Positions 11,916 to 22,369 of a stretch of DNA of 64,000 nucleotides are shown in pieces (the stretch's first letter is position 1; each line of letters opens with the position of its first letter). The stretch is from Persicaria tinctoria (taxonomy: Eukaryota > Streptophyta > Magnoliopsida > Caryophyllales > Polygonaceae), in assembly GCA_037127255.1 (NCBI GenBank), contig JBANSL010000013.1, forward strand, positions 17,814,688 through 17,878,687, written 5' to 3'. The position numbers were made by a program, and so were the translations under genes. Under the pieces are notes generated by a model that worked only from the letters and a program-made list of their open reading frames with translations, searched no databases and was not told the origin of the DNA.

Positions 11916-12353
11916 GGTAACTTGTGCACAAGGCTTAGGATGTGCATTGTGCACAAAATATTATTCGGTGAAATGTGAAACATTATTCAGTGAAATTTGA
12001 AGCATTATTCGGTGAAATGTGAGTATTGTTTAGGGGAATGTGAAACATTATTTGGTGAAATTTGAGGCGTTCCATAAAAATTGTAACTATTGTTTAGGGA
12101 ATTGAGGTTTCTTTTATTTGAAATGGATAAATAAAAAAACTAAACATTATTCGGTAGAATGTTATAAATTATTCAGTGGAATTGGGACGTTTTCATCTGA
12201 ACTAAACGGAAAAAAAAAACATAACAGTGTTCGGTAGAATGTTTCACATTTCACCGAATAATGCTTAAAATTTCACCGAATAATGTTTCACATTTCACCG
12301 AATAATATTTGTGCACAATGCACACCCTAAGGGGTGTGCACTCTGAAACCACT

Positions 12354-12427
<74 letters not shown>
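11836..12427. mobile_element. foldback MITE between TA repeats in a Ulp1-gene intron
   Basis: A TA tract (11836-11880) and GA tract (11881-11912) precede a long inverted repeat; a second TA tract (12357-12427) follows. The left arm (about 11900-11995) holds GATGTGCATTGTGCACAAA and ATTATTCGGTGAAATGTG. The right arm (about 12240-12356) holds their reverse complements. It lies between the linker exon and the protease exon. A region near 36,890-37,260 has related ATTATTCG motifs and also ends in a TA tract, suggesting a family that targets or carries TA repeats. Confidence 0.7.
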
Positions 12428-12430
<3 letters not shown>

Positions 12431-13699
12431 CTTGTCTTCTGTTTTTTGTTTACAGATATTTGTTGATGTATATTTAGTGATGACAGTAATTTGTTATTGT
12501 GTGTTGTAGCATATTGAAGCAGGTTTGTATTATTTGAGGAAGAGGATTCATGAGGAAGCTAACAAGTATGCAGATTGCGTTGTTCTTGATTGGGTGTTCT
12601 ACCAGAAATACGTGCCATCTAATGCTGAATCGTATGAAGTAGATTGGGCTGTGTCAACAATGATTGCGATTTATTTCCTGGGTCTTTACCCTGAGTATTA
12701 TGGTAAGCCATGGGCGTATGCAAATAAGATTTACACACCCTTCAACGTTATCAACAAGCATTGGGTTGCTTTAGAGATCATAATTGATCAGAAGGTGATT
12801 AATGTGTATGACTGCAATGTCTACGACGTTAGTAAGGGTGTACTAGATGCAGAACTACAATCAATTGCTCATTGGCTTCCTATACACTTGGTGAAGTGTA
12901 GAATATATGAAAACTTTAGCTCTACACCATTTGAGATAAGGAAGGTTCCTGGGATGGTCCATGATAAATCTGGGTTTGTATTCTTATCTAACTTTTATAC
13001 TAATTGCTGACATACATTTATTTTCTATTTATCATTTGTTGACACATCTCTATTTGTCTGTTGTGTGAGTGTGTGCAGAAGTGCTTGTGGGGTGTTCACA
13101 GTGAAAGCAATTGAGGTTGTTGTATTTGGTGGAGATGTCAAAACAATCACAAATGAGAAGCTATTGCGCTATAGAGAGCTTATTTGTTCAGACTTGATCA
13201 AGGAGACTTGGAGCTTCATAATTTGAAATATCATGTAATAGTTTAAGTGACATTGTAGGTTATGATCTTAGTCACATACTATGGATATGTAGTTGGATAT
13301 GACAGTACTTAGTTGAATATTAACAGTTTCTATGTTACATCGTTTGTGTATGATGAATGTATGTATTTTTTAGTGTTAAAGTACTTATTCCGAATTAAGC
13401 ATATGACTTTTTATATTAGACCGAGTTTGATATAGTCTCCAATCATATATAATGTATAAAATCCAATATGACATACGTAATGATGAAACAAAGTGCATTC
13501 AATATTTTGAAACATATGGGAATGTATCCATGTCAGCATTGCCCACAATGCTGACATGTTTTTAGGTATACTATAAAAAAAGTAATTTCTAAACAGAACA
13601 GGTTTATTGTATGCAATGTATATCACTTGGTAGTTCTAAGTTCTTGTATCTTAGAAGTCTATGATATAAAGCGAGCCGGTCTGGGCAATGCTGACACCA

Positions 13700-16051
13700 T
13701 CATCTTGAGTACTTAAGTCTCCTCTTTAGCTCACAAGCAGACACCTTTCTCTTAGATGGAGATCTTCCTGGTCCCCTCCTAACAACAGGAGGGTAACACT
13801 TTGCCTTAATTTTTTCATATGCCAATTTCCAAGCATCAGTTGTGTAAAATCTAACAACAAAGTCTGATACATATTTTGCCTTAATTTTTATGATGGCTGA
13901 AAGAGCATGAATACATGGGGTCTTCTCTATATCGAAAAACTTGCAAGGGCATGTATTTGCTGACAGGTCTACCATTGAATGAGACCCTTGCCCTTTTACT
14001 TCAAATTTATATTCATCCAGCCTCTGAACCTTGTATGCTCCAGCTTCATCTTGTAGGTTCCTAATCAGATCAAATATTGTTGGTGGAAATCTGTCCTCAT
14101 GTTTGGATGCCTTTTCTCTACGCTCTTGGAACCATGTTGCGAGTTTTTCTCTAGCAAAATTCAACAGTGCAACAATAGGATAATTCTTCTTCCCCTTGAA
14201 AATGGCATTTATGCTTTCTTCATTATTAGATGTCATCATGTTGTATATGGTGATTGGTGAATGTGCTCTAGCCCACCTATCTACTCCTGCTGACAGTAAA
14301 TATTTTGACCTCTTGGGACAGCTTTCCTTTATGCGGTCAAAATATTTGTCGAAATCCCCAGTAGTATAACTATCGATTTGCTGCTTTCTTGAACCAATTT
14401 TCCAAGTATCTTTTCTTGAAGGTGCTTCTAATGTTTTGTTCCATGTGCCATGTACATATGCAATGATGTGCACTGGGGTAAACCAAGCCAATTGCTCTTG
14501 AAATGCTGACATGTCTATCAGACACAAACACTAAATCATTTGATGGAGGAACAACCTTCAGCAGCTGGCGAAGAAACCATTCCCAAGAGCTGTTATTTTG
14601 TGTGTCAGCAATGCCAAATGCAAGTTGGAAAATATTTCTGTTTGCATCTTGTGCTACTGCTCCAAGCAAAGTCCCTTTGTATTTCCCAGTTAAAAATGTT
14701 CCATCAATAACAACAACCTGTAAAATAATGATTATAACTTGTGTGATGACAATGAAACATTCAAAAGTGAGTAAGTAGACTCTGTGCTGACACTGATAAT
14801 TTCATACCTTTTTCAACACAGGGAATGCCCGAATGCACTGTCCAAATGATAAAAACAAGTATTTAAACCTGTCATTATTATCTGTTCATGCCACAGTTCC
14901 ATCATTTTTCTCCATAATCATGTGGAAAAATAATGGCAAGTCAACAAAATTTGATTCCGCTGTCCCTCTGTCATTTTCTTGTGCAATTTTTCCTGACCGT
15001 CACGCTGTCCAATAACTAATGGGCATTTTTTTTCTGTCCTCATTTTATCCATTATCTGATTTGGATTGTACCCGCTGTTGACACTGTAATTAGGTATACA
15101 TTAGAATGAATAATGTGATACTTCAATTGAGAGTTATTTTGATGACATACACATAGTTACATTGGCTGGATGATGCTTGTTATCACTGAGGAAGGTGCTT
15201 TCCTACAATTTTTTGTTCTCACATCCCATGTGCATGTGTGCACATTATTGTACGCTGACAGCTCATAGCAAGTGTGAGAAATAGTATTTACGTGTAACTT
15301 CCATCTGCAGCTATTATCCATGCAATGCGCCCTAAAATACTTGGGTTCTGATCTTTTTACTCGATACCCAAATATTTATGTCACTGATAATATACGTAAA
15401 GCATCCTTTATTTCTTGCTTTGATTCAAAGATTCTCCCAATGTACATTATGTTGGATGAAGTATTATAGAAACTACTCATGCTAGAGCTGTCATCCTTAA
15501 TTGTAATCTTCTAGTGTTTTATCTCTACTGTGCATTGAATAATGCTGGCTTCTCCAGGTGTCAGCATCATAATCAATGTCATTATCATCATCCATATCAT
15601 CATACATATCATCTGACGCCAAAGTCTGCATTTGAGTGTCAACAATCAATTGATTTCCGTCCATGACATACTCAATCAATCCAACTGATTTTCTACTCTC
15701 CCTGTCATCTGTGTCAACAATTGTAGGTGGTTGTGCCTGTACGCTGACACACAACTCAACAACAAAGTTTACACCATCTAGTGCTGGTATATCGAGGAAT
15801 TCTTTCAAATCAGCGTCACAATCAATTGTAAGTGGGGCTTTCAGCATTTTGTATGGGTGCAAATGACTAAATTGCAATTCAAGCACATTGTCTACACTGA
15901 ATCTACTACACACCTTTCTCTTCATGTCGTGTAGTGTGGTTGAATCATAGAGCATAAACACTTTTGATGTTGTATTTCCAACGAATTCCAGGCCTGTGTC
16001 AGCAAATACCCATGATCCACCAAATACTACTGTAATCACATGAGGTTCCAT
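13700..16051 (-). pseudogene. mudrA-like MULE transposase of MULE 1
   Basis: MudrA-type proteins cut and paste Mutator elements. The N-terminal exon (16051-15497) is PB1-like with an acidic tail. A GRIFESKQEIKDALR and YRVKRSEPKYFRAHC segment (MuDR DNA-binding region) lies near 15470-15300. The catalytic core spans about 14810-14100: first Asp in VVVIDGTFL (split by an intron, about 14720-14810), second Asp in FVSDRHVSI, Glu in SNNEESINAIF. A SWIM finger follows (C-x-C-x9-C-x-H, in CPCKFFDIEKTPCIH, about 13905-13950), and the C-terminus is basic and ends at 13700. Breaks are a frameshift near 14400 and at least two stops between 14850 and 15020 in the segment around ISYWTA. All three catalytic acids and the zinc ligands remain, but the frame is lost. 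Confidence 0.85.
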
Positions 16052-17178
16052 TTATGTTTGTCCTATCAATTAATTTACAGACAATATGCAAACAAGTACA
16101 ATGAGTTACTTCTGATTCCGTGTCAGCATGATATATCTAAGTTAGATACATGTTATTTATTTAAGAAATCTCAGATAGTACGTGTCATCATTATACAACG
16201 AATCCAAAAATTAAACAGATCTATGTAGAACAAATCATATAATGATTTCCTTTCAATTCATTTAAGCATAACAGTTCGAATTCATTGAACAGACAGATTT
16301 ATAACATTGCATAGACTAATTAAGATTGAACTTTCGTTATATAGACAGATCGAGTATCTATTAACGAAGCAGATCGATGAAGAACTTGAAATTCTATATA
16401 TTGTCGACGATTTACTCTGATTTATATTCAAACAACAACAAACGAAGTCGTAATTACACGATCTACACTAAACGAGCTAGTTCAGCAATTAGATATAAAA
16501 CGATATTTACACATGAATTCAAGTTTTTTTCACAGATCTACGAACGACAGTCAATCAACTATACGAAAGCTGACATAAAAACTACAATTCAGTAATATTT
16601 AGATGTTAGAAGAGTATAGTACAAAGATTCATGAGGAGATCGGTGATCGATACCTACGATGATCAAAATCAGATCTGTGATTTCGTGTCAGCGCTGGCGA
16701 AGAAGGAGAGATCGGTGTCGCGCGTGTTAAGTGTGTTGTATAGTTTGCTAATTTTTCCCCAACTTTGTATAGTTTCCTAATTTAACCCTATTTGTGTAGT
16801 TTGCAAACCATCCCTTAATTATACTTGGCATTGTATCAGCCACTGAAAAGCTGGTATTTAATTTCTTTAATTGTTGGTGCTTAACGGCCCATATAATCAC
16901 TTAATTGGACATTTGTCCAAAGCATGAGATAATTAAACTATACACGTATTCAATATTAGTGTGTAATTGTTAATTATATTATGGGGGTGATTATAAAGTG
17001 TATAAAGCTGGCATATATATAATGGTAAATGGTCTGGAATTCTGGATTACTCGGATGATTTCAGGGTGTGAGGTACGTGCTTAGTTTGGATTGGACGCAC
17101 AAAGATAGAATCTTTTCAATCTAAATTTGAGCACGTATGTAAGCACGTTCCACTCCATTTTGCTTAAATAAAAAATAC
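16052..17178. other. MULE 1 right end and AT-rich flank
   Basis: 16052-16732 is the 5' region of the transposase gene, with three more copies of the GCTGACA/TGTCAGC heptamer (16121, 16569, 16686). 16733-16791 is the right terminal repeat. The rest is AT-rich and I see no gene in it. Confidence 0.6.
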
Positions 17179-17181
17179 CTT

Positions 17182-17390
17182 GCAATGTTTTAAAAAATGC
17201 TTGGCTAGTGCTCGGCGAGTGATTGACGATAGGGTAGGGTCAAGGGTTTAGGCGGGGTGCAGACGGAGTTTAAACGGAGTTCATGGCGGGTCTTTGCAAT
17301 TTAGACGAATTTTAACGACTTTGACGGCCTTGGTTGCGGGGCGAGTTTAAGGGTTTAGGCGGGGTCTCGAAGGGTTTTTTAAAACAGTGC
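17182..17390. mobile_element. small MITE with TGTTTTAAAA-type inverted ends
   Basis: It starts AATGTTTTAAAAAATGC and ends TTTTTTAAAACAGTGC, near-perfect inverted ends, around G-rich units of GGGTTTAGGCGGGG type. The ends and the GGCGG-rich core match the element at 61082-61500, so both appear to belong to one family. Confidence 0.55.
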
Positions 17391-17404
17391 TCTCTCCATT
17401 AATT

Positions 17405-17590
17405 AAAACTTGACGTTTTACTATTCATACACGCTTTTTGATGTGTTAAAAACTATATAAAATACTACTCGTAACTTTTTAATTTTTAAAAATAATTTCA
17501 TACTTATTACTATTAAGTATGAAAATTATTCATATAATAAAAGTGTGCATAAATAGTAAACGATAAATTCTGATTAACATGGAGTAAAAA
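17405..17590. mobile_element. diverged Stowaway-like MITE
   Basis: Inverted arms contain ACGTTTTACTATTCATACACG and GTGTGCATAAATAGTAAACG. They correspond to the arms of the better-kept element at 19413-19635. The flanking TTAATTAA/GGAGTA sequence is typical of this type. Confidence 0.45.
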
Positions 17591-18414
17591 AATATAGGGA
17601 AAATTTCATGAAAACTATCCGGTTATTATTAATAAAAATTATTCATATAATAATTTTTTTACCTATTCAATCTATTTGCTTTATAATTTCTGAATCTATG
17701 TCCGCATGGATGGTATTATACATTGCCCCTTGAAACTATACTAGTATATTCCTGTTTATAGTCAGTCCAGATCTACTCCCCTCGATGGTCCTTACGGCGC
17801 ATTACAAAATTATTTCGAGTTTAATAAACATTAATAAAAATTTAAAAATATTTTTAGATTTTATACTCTTATATTGATATATTTATAAAATTTTATTATG
17901 AAAATTTATGTTTTAATAACATAAATAATTAAAATATCGATTATTTAAAACATGAATTTTTATATTAAAATTTTATAGGTATATCAACATAAGAGCATAG
18001 AATCTAAAAATATTTTTTAAAATTCTTATTTATATCTAAAATAATTTTATGATGCACCGAAGGGAACACTGGAGGAGAGCAGGAGATCCAGACTGGTTTA
18101 TAGACCCTTTTTTTGTACCAAAAAACATTAGTACCCTTGTTTTTATTTTTAGTAACGTTGATTCTTTCATAGTGGAGGATTAGTTGCAAAAGGACGAGTC
18201 AATTAAATTCGAATTTATTTGGCAGTTTCTTGCTTTTGTTTATACTACGTATGTTTTTTTTGTTAAAGAAGAGTTTTGAGGGTTGAAATCTCTTAGACCA
18301 ACTCCAACAACTTCTCTAAAATAGAATATATATATATATATATATTTTAAATTATTTTTGTTTTAACTCCAACGACTTCTCCATTTAAATGAGATAGTTT
18401 GAAAAATATACAAA
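17591..18414. other. AT-rich intergenic stretch
   Basis: There is no coding sequence. Two AT-rich segments near 17820-18050 (AAAAATTTAAAAATATTTTTAG and ATCTAAAAATATTTTTTAAAATT) are roughly inverted copies around 17930, so they may be the arms of an old foldback element. Confidence 0.4.
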
Positions 18415-19115
18415 TTAGGGAAGGGCCAGAGGGAGAGGGAAGGGCCAGAGGGAGGTGGAGGAGAGAGGAAGAGGCGGAGGGAGGGAGAGGAAAGGGCCGG
18501 AGGAGAGAGGAAGGGGCGGAAAGAGGCGGAGGGGAGAGGAAGGGTCCAATGAATATAATCGAACCAGGGTGAGGGAGGAGGCTCGGTCTCGGATTCGGAT
18601 TCGGATTCGGGAGAAGTCGATCCGGTGAAGAATTGAAACAGGGTGAGGAAGGGGCGGAGGGAGTCGATTCGGATTCGCGAGAAGTTGATCCGCATCAACT
18701 CGGTGCTCGGTCTCGGATTCGGATTCGCGAGAAGGGTGAGGGAGCACGCTTCGTCTTCCTTCGATTCCGACGTCTACGACTTGGGCTCGGTGGTCCTCAC
18801 TGGTGGAGTCCCTGCCTCCGCCTCTATCTCCCCTGCCTCCGCCTCTTGCTCCACATTCCGTCGTTCCGACCGCCTCTCTCCCTCAGATCTGCATCTTCCT
18901 CCTCCCAGTACCCTCCCCGACCCTCACCCGCTCCGCCTCCCTCTCCTCTGCCCCTGCCTCCGCCTCTTCCCACCTTCCTTCGATTCCGGCCGCCTCTCTC
19001 CCTCATATCTCCGTCTTCCTCCTCCCAGTTCCTCGACCCTCACCCGCTCCGCCTCCCTCTCCTCTCTCTCCTCCGGCCTCCTCTCTGTTTCAATTTTGCG
19101 TAAAAAAATAATAAA
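18415..19115. repeat. purine/pyrimidine-skewed low-complexity tract
   Basis: 18415-18560 is GA-rich (GGGAGAGGAAGGG units), 18590-18730 has GGATTCGGATTCGG repeats, and 18800-19090 is CT-rich (CTCCGCCTC, CTTCCTCCTCCCAG units, partly tandem). Long open frames occur on both strands, but their composition is repeat-driven and matches no domain I know. Confidence 0.7.
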
Positions 19116-19123
19116 AAAATACA

Positions 19124-19300
19124 AGAGACGCGGGCTGGGACCGCGTCTCTTTTGTTGATTTTCGTTCTATTTTCACCCAATTTCAGAAATTTGACCTTAC
19201 GAATAAAACACGGTCTAAGACCGCGTTTTTCTGCCCAATCTGACAAAAATGAATATTTTTGTAAATAGTTTAAAAGTGTGAATATTTTTGTATTTTTTTA
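19124..19300. repeat. twin CCGCGT hairpins, copy 1
   Basis: A perfect 10-bp stem (AGAGACGCGG / CCGCGTCTCT, 19124-19133 and 19141-19150) is followed 55 bp later by AAAACACGGTCT / GACCGCGTTTT (19205-19229), then by ATGAATATTTTTGTAAATAGTTTAAAAGTG. The second hairpin and downstream sequence recur in the same order at 22585-22715. Confidence 0.65.
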
Positions 19301-19412
19301 TTTTTTAGTGAATATTTAGAAAAAAAATTCTAAAAAACAAATCAAATTTAAGGACTCAAGCATATAAATATACTTACATATATAATATCCAACTAAACAC
19401 AATGTCAGCACT

Positions 19413-19635
19413 AAAAACTTGTCATTTACTATTCACGCACGCTTTTTTAGAATGATAAAAACTATATAAAATATTCATTTTTTTAAATTTTTTTTTAACA
19501 AGTTTGTATTTATTAATAATAACTACGAAATTGTTAAAAAAAAATTAAAAAAATAGATATTTTATATAGTTTTTATCTTCTAAAAAGGCGTGCGTGAATA
19601 GTAAAACGTCAAGTTTTGCAGAACGGAGGGAGTAT
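19413..19635. mobile_element. Stowaway-like MITE with about 70-bp arms
   Basis: 19418-19488 and 19545-19615 are inverted copies, with shared core TACTATTCACGCACGC and ATAAAAACTATATAAAATAT. It ends GAACGGAGGGAGTA, the end sequence common in plant Stowaway-type MITEs. No transposase is present. Confidence 0.7.
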
Positions 19636-19984
19636 ACAACTAAAAACGATGTCAGCACTAAAAAAAATAGATTGCTAAATATCTATATTGGTGTAAAAAA
19701 CCAAAAACCAAATTGATGACAATCATTCACCAAAAGTGATATAACTCCTAGTTGTAAAAAACATTTTAAGACAACCTGCAAGACCATAAATCAGCTTATA
19801 TCTTGCATACATCAAATCTCAAAAGTAATTAACTAATTAACATGAAATCGCAAGTTATGACAGTAAAACGATGTCAGATTTAAATCGAAAGAATATTTGT
19901 ATCCCTATGTAAATCATATTTAAATCAGTTCTTCCACGGATTCAACATCGAATTCATAGTGAAAGAGCAACCTAACAGGTAATA

Positions 19985-20399
19985 AAGACCATGTCAATAC
20001 GAGGATATACCTTCAATCTGATGATGTACTCTTCTTCCTTCTCGACAAAGACCATGTCAGTACGAGGACATATCACATGGAGATCCAAGCCTTAAACCCA
20101 ACCCCAATGTCGCTTAGTGAGTGATACTGGCTTGCCTAATTAGGATGCAGGAAATCAAGTATACCATTACAACTCCCCACATTTTCACTGGACCTGGATG
20201 TGTGTTTGCCACCTAAAGATGGGATCAATCATTCACAACAAAAGTGTCCCACATCGGCCCTGTAACATGGGCGATTCGTGTCAATAACCATAATATGATG
20301 AAGTACTCCTCCTCCTCCTCCTCGAAGAAGACCATGTCAGCACGAGGACATACCACATGGAGATCGATGCGCAGAACATCGTGAATCCAGATCTAATCC
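19985..20399 (+). repeat. local duplication: AAGACCATGTCAG(T/C)ACGAGG segment
   Basis: About 100 bp (GATGATGTACTC..., AAGACCATGTCAGTACGAGGACAT, CACATGGAGATC) occurs at roughly 20018-20087 and again at 20291-20370, with a shorter third copy at 19985. A TRIM-like fragment (AAAGTGTCCCACATCGG) lies between them near 20243. It looks non-coding. Confidence 0.6.
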
Positions 20400-20908
20400 T
20401 GTTGAGATGTGAATGTAACCAAAAGTGTCCCACATCGAAAAGTTGAACATATCAATCCCTAGTATTATGAGTAGGAGGACTACTCCTTTTATTGCCAATT
20501 AGTTTTAGAATGGAACCCCACACGACTTGTGTGCTAGGCTACTAGCGCATGCGCGCCCGTGCACACGACCCCCAGTCATCGGTCCGAGTCGGAATTTGAT
20601 ATGGTATCAGAGCGGTTAGCCTAACAACCCGTGTCGATCCTGGTCTGGGTTACCCAGTTATTCAAGTCTCAACTAGATGGTCATTCCTAGTTGGACTTGC
20701 AGGGGCGTGTTGAGATGTGAATGTGAACAAAAGTGTCCCACATCGGAAAGTTGAACATATCAATCCCTAGTATATGAGTCGGTTTGCTACTTCTTCTATT
20801 GCCAATTGGTTTTACAATGGAACCCCACACGGCTTGTGTGCTAGGCTACTAGCGCATGTGCGCCCGTGGACACGACCCCTAGTCATTAGTCTGAGTCGGA
20901 CTTTGATA
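20400..20908 (+). mobile_element. complete TRIM element
   Basis: Terminal-repeat retrotransposon in miniature: LTRs 20400-20601 and 20708-20908 (about 200 bp, both starting TGTTGAGATGTG) flank only 106 bp. The initiator-Met primer site TGGTATCAGAGC starts at 20602, and a short purine run AGGGGCG precedes the 3' LTR. Flanking five-base words are AATCC and AATTC, a target duplication with one change. It codes for nothing. Confidence 0.88.
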
Positions 20909-21557
20909 AATTCAGATCCGGTCGTCCATGGAAGAAGACGGAGATCGAGCAAGGAGGAGGAGGACTCGCGGTAGTTGAATCGCCGATCTACGAGCGGATT
21001 CAGTCGTCATCTTCTTTGCCTTGTGCCTCCAGTCGTCGGCTCATCATCGGACCACCAGAGAGGGACGAGCGGCTCATCATTAGACCACCAGAGAGGAACG
21101 AGCGGCTCATCAACACCGACTCCTTGCCTTCAATCTCCGTTGTGCGTTCCGCAATCTGGAATCAGCGGAAACATCAGCAAAAACGGCTTGACAGAGGAAG
21201 GTTCGAGGGTTGCTGCACATACGAACGAGGAAGGACAAAGCAGCCGACGTCGGGGGCGAGGAGCTTTGCCTTCGACTTTCGTCACCGCACGAGGAGGAGC
21301 ATCGTCGTCTTCATCGATGGCCCAATCTGGAAAGAGGTAAGAAAGAGATGGTCTTCGTCGACGCAGAGAGATAGAGAGGGGAAGTCGTCTTCATCGACTT
21401 CAATCGCACCCAGATCTGGAGAAAGGAGAGAGAGAGAGATCGAGAGATCGAGAGAGGGAGATCGAGAGAGAGAGAGAGGTGGTCCGAGATCTGGAAGGTA
21501 GAAACGTGTATAGTTTTCTAATTTTTACAAAAACGTGTATAGTTTTCTAATTTGGCC
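20909..21557 (-). mobile_element. probable end of a third MULE with GA-rich leader
   Basis: 21505-21557 reads in reverse as CGGCCAAATTAGAAAACTATACACG, a close match to the left terminal repeat of MULE 1. Inside it lies a GA-rich tract (about 21420-21480), mirroring the CT tract inside the MULE 1 left end. The 20909-21420 stretch is relatively GC-rich with R/S-rich open frames, but I recognise no protein. The other end is not identified. Confidence 0.45.
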
Positions 21558-22242
21558 GAAAATTTGCACATTCGGCGAAAATTTTCTCTTATAAAATTTG
21601 GAGAATTATTTACTTTTAAAGAATACTACAAATTTTTATTTTTTCTGCTGCTTCTCCAATTTGAGGAATCTATTCGGCAAAAAACTTCTAAAAAATCTCT
21701 ACAAACTCCAAAATCTCCAATATAAATAATCTATTAGAGATGTTCATCCTCTATGGGTCCGAGGTTAGGGTCGAGCCGCCTATGACCCGTCAACCCTGCG
21801 GGTCGGACTAGGTGGATCAAACCACCGTTTCATTTTTTAAAATGTTTTTTTAAATAAGTTTTTAATTGTTATGTATATTATTTTTAGAATAATTCATAAT
21901 AACACATACACTAATATGCAATAAGCAATGTGGCGTTGGGACAAAGACACCCTCGTTCTTCTCTTTTTATAACTTTGGGAGTTTTTTTCATTCCCTCATT
22001 TCCAATGTGGGACAATGGCTTCTTCCCACATTGAAAATTAGGAGTTACAATGAGAATGCATGAATGTGTGTGTGTGTATGGGCCTATTTTTTTTTAAGTA
22101 AACTGCTAATGGGCATAATTTATAAGTAAATGCGCTTAATTTAATAAGCAAAAATTTCAACCCCATGTGCCCCCCTTCCCTCTTAGATCTCATCCGTCGG
22201 GATGCTATCAGTTAGGCTTAGCCAGCTGAATTTTTACTTAAT

Positions 22243-22246
<4 letters not shown>
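21558..22246. other. intergenic, no gene seen
   Basis: AT-rich sequence. 21740-21835 has GGGTCGAGCCGCC and GACCCGTCAACCCTGCGGGTC, resembling the GGGTC-rich ends of hAT-type elements such as the one at 62.1 kb. It may be a hAT fragment. Confidence 0.4.

Positions 22247-22324
<78 letters not shown>
22247..22324. repeat. AT microsatellite
   Basis: About 78 bp of uninterrupted alternating A and T. Confidence 0.95.
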
Positions 22325-22327
<3 letters not shown>

Positions 22328-22369
22328 CCCCTTCCCGGTTTTTTTTTTTTTGGAACTGTCATTTTTTTT

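Larger units (their letters stand above)
342..13226 (+). pseudogene. DUF1985-Ulp1 (C48 peptidase-like) gene of the MULE, split by a retroelement
   Basis: Ulp1/SENP proteases cleave SUMO-type conjugates; MULE-borne copies are of unknown function. Exons read by eye: 342-357 (MDSSVG start), 732-769, 873 to about 966 (KLCIPYKERF), then the retroelement, 9397-9561 (DUF1985: GLYPWGRQSYE), 9766-9864 (SWIFEAFPVL), 9961 to about 11674 (long acidic/basic linker), 12510-12973 and 13079-13226. The C48 core is visible: His in NKHWVALEI, Asp in INVYDCNVYD, Cys in GSACGVF, with the Cys codon on the last exon. Breaks are a frameshift near 10390, a stop at 11006-11008, a probably weakened donor after 769, and about 100 or more missing DUF1985 residues at the retroelement junction. 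The second exon has a strong GTGAGT donor at 776, but using it places a stop in frame, so I prefer the donor at 770. The stop codon is 13224-13226. The family call is confident; exon edges are approximate. Confidence 0.8.
78..16791. mobile_element. Ulp1-carrying Mutator-like element (MULE 1), nested and decayed
   Basis: The region carries two convergent decayed genes, a DUF1985-Ulp1 type gene on + (342-13226) and a mudrA-type transposase on - (13700-16051). This gene pair is known from plant Ulp1-carrying MULEs (KAONASHI type). Imperfect inverted ends are visible: 78-135 matches the reverse complement of 16733-16791, both beginning ATAGGG(C/T)(C/T)AAATTAGG. I could not find a matching 9-bp target duplication, so the exact ends are uncertain. 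About 8.4 kb of the 16.7 kb is a later Athila-like retroelement. Both genes are broken, so the element cannot move by itself. That the two genes belong to one element is inferred from gene content and end similarity. Confidence 0.75.

Noticed and set aside
11715..12509. Open frames with IYIYIY and RERERE runs
   Set aside because: Translations of TA and GA microsatellites. The same applies to 22202-22464, 37058-37282 and 58882-59085.
19124..19229. Hairpins followed by T-runs as transcription terminators
   Set aside because: Rho-independent terminators are bacterial; here the hairpins are part of a repeated block in plant DNA.
18363..19246. Five overlapping P/S- or R/E-rich open frames
   Set aside because: Produced by CT/GA-skewed low-complexity sequence on both strands; no domain, no consistent frame.
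20400..20908. Cassandra element with a 5S rRNA-like LTR
   Set aside because: Size and primer site fit, but I find no 5S-like sequence in the LTRs, so I call it an ordinary TRIM.
20774..21501. Arg/Ser-rich open frames
   Set aside because: They overlap a TRIM LTR and a GA-rich MULE leader, with no recognisable domain.
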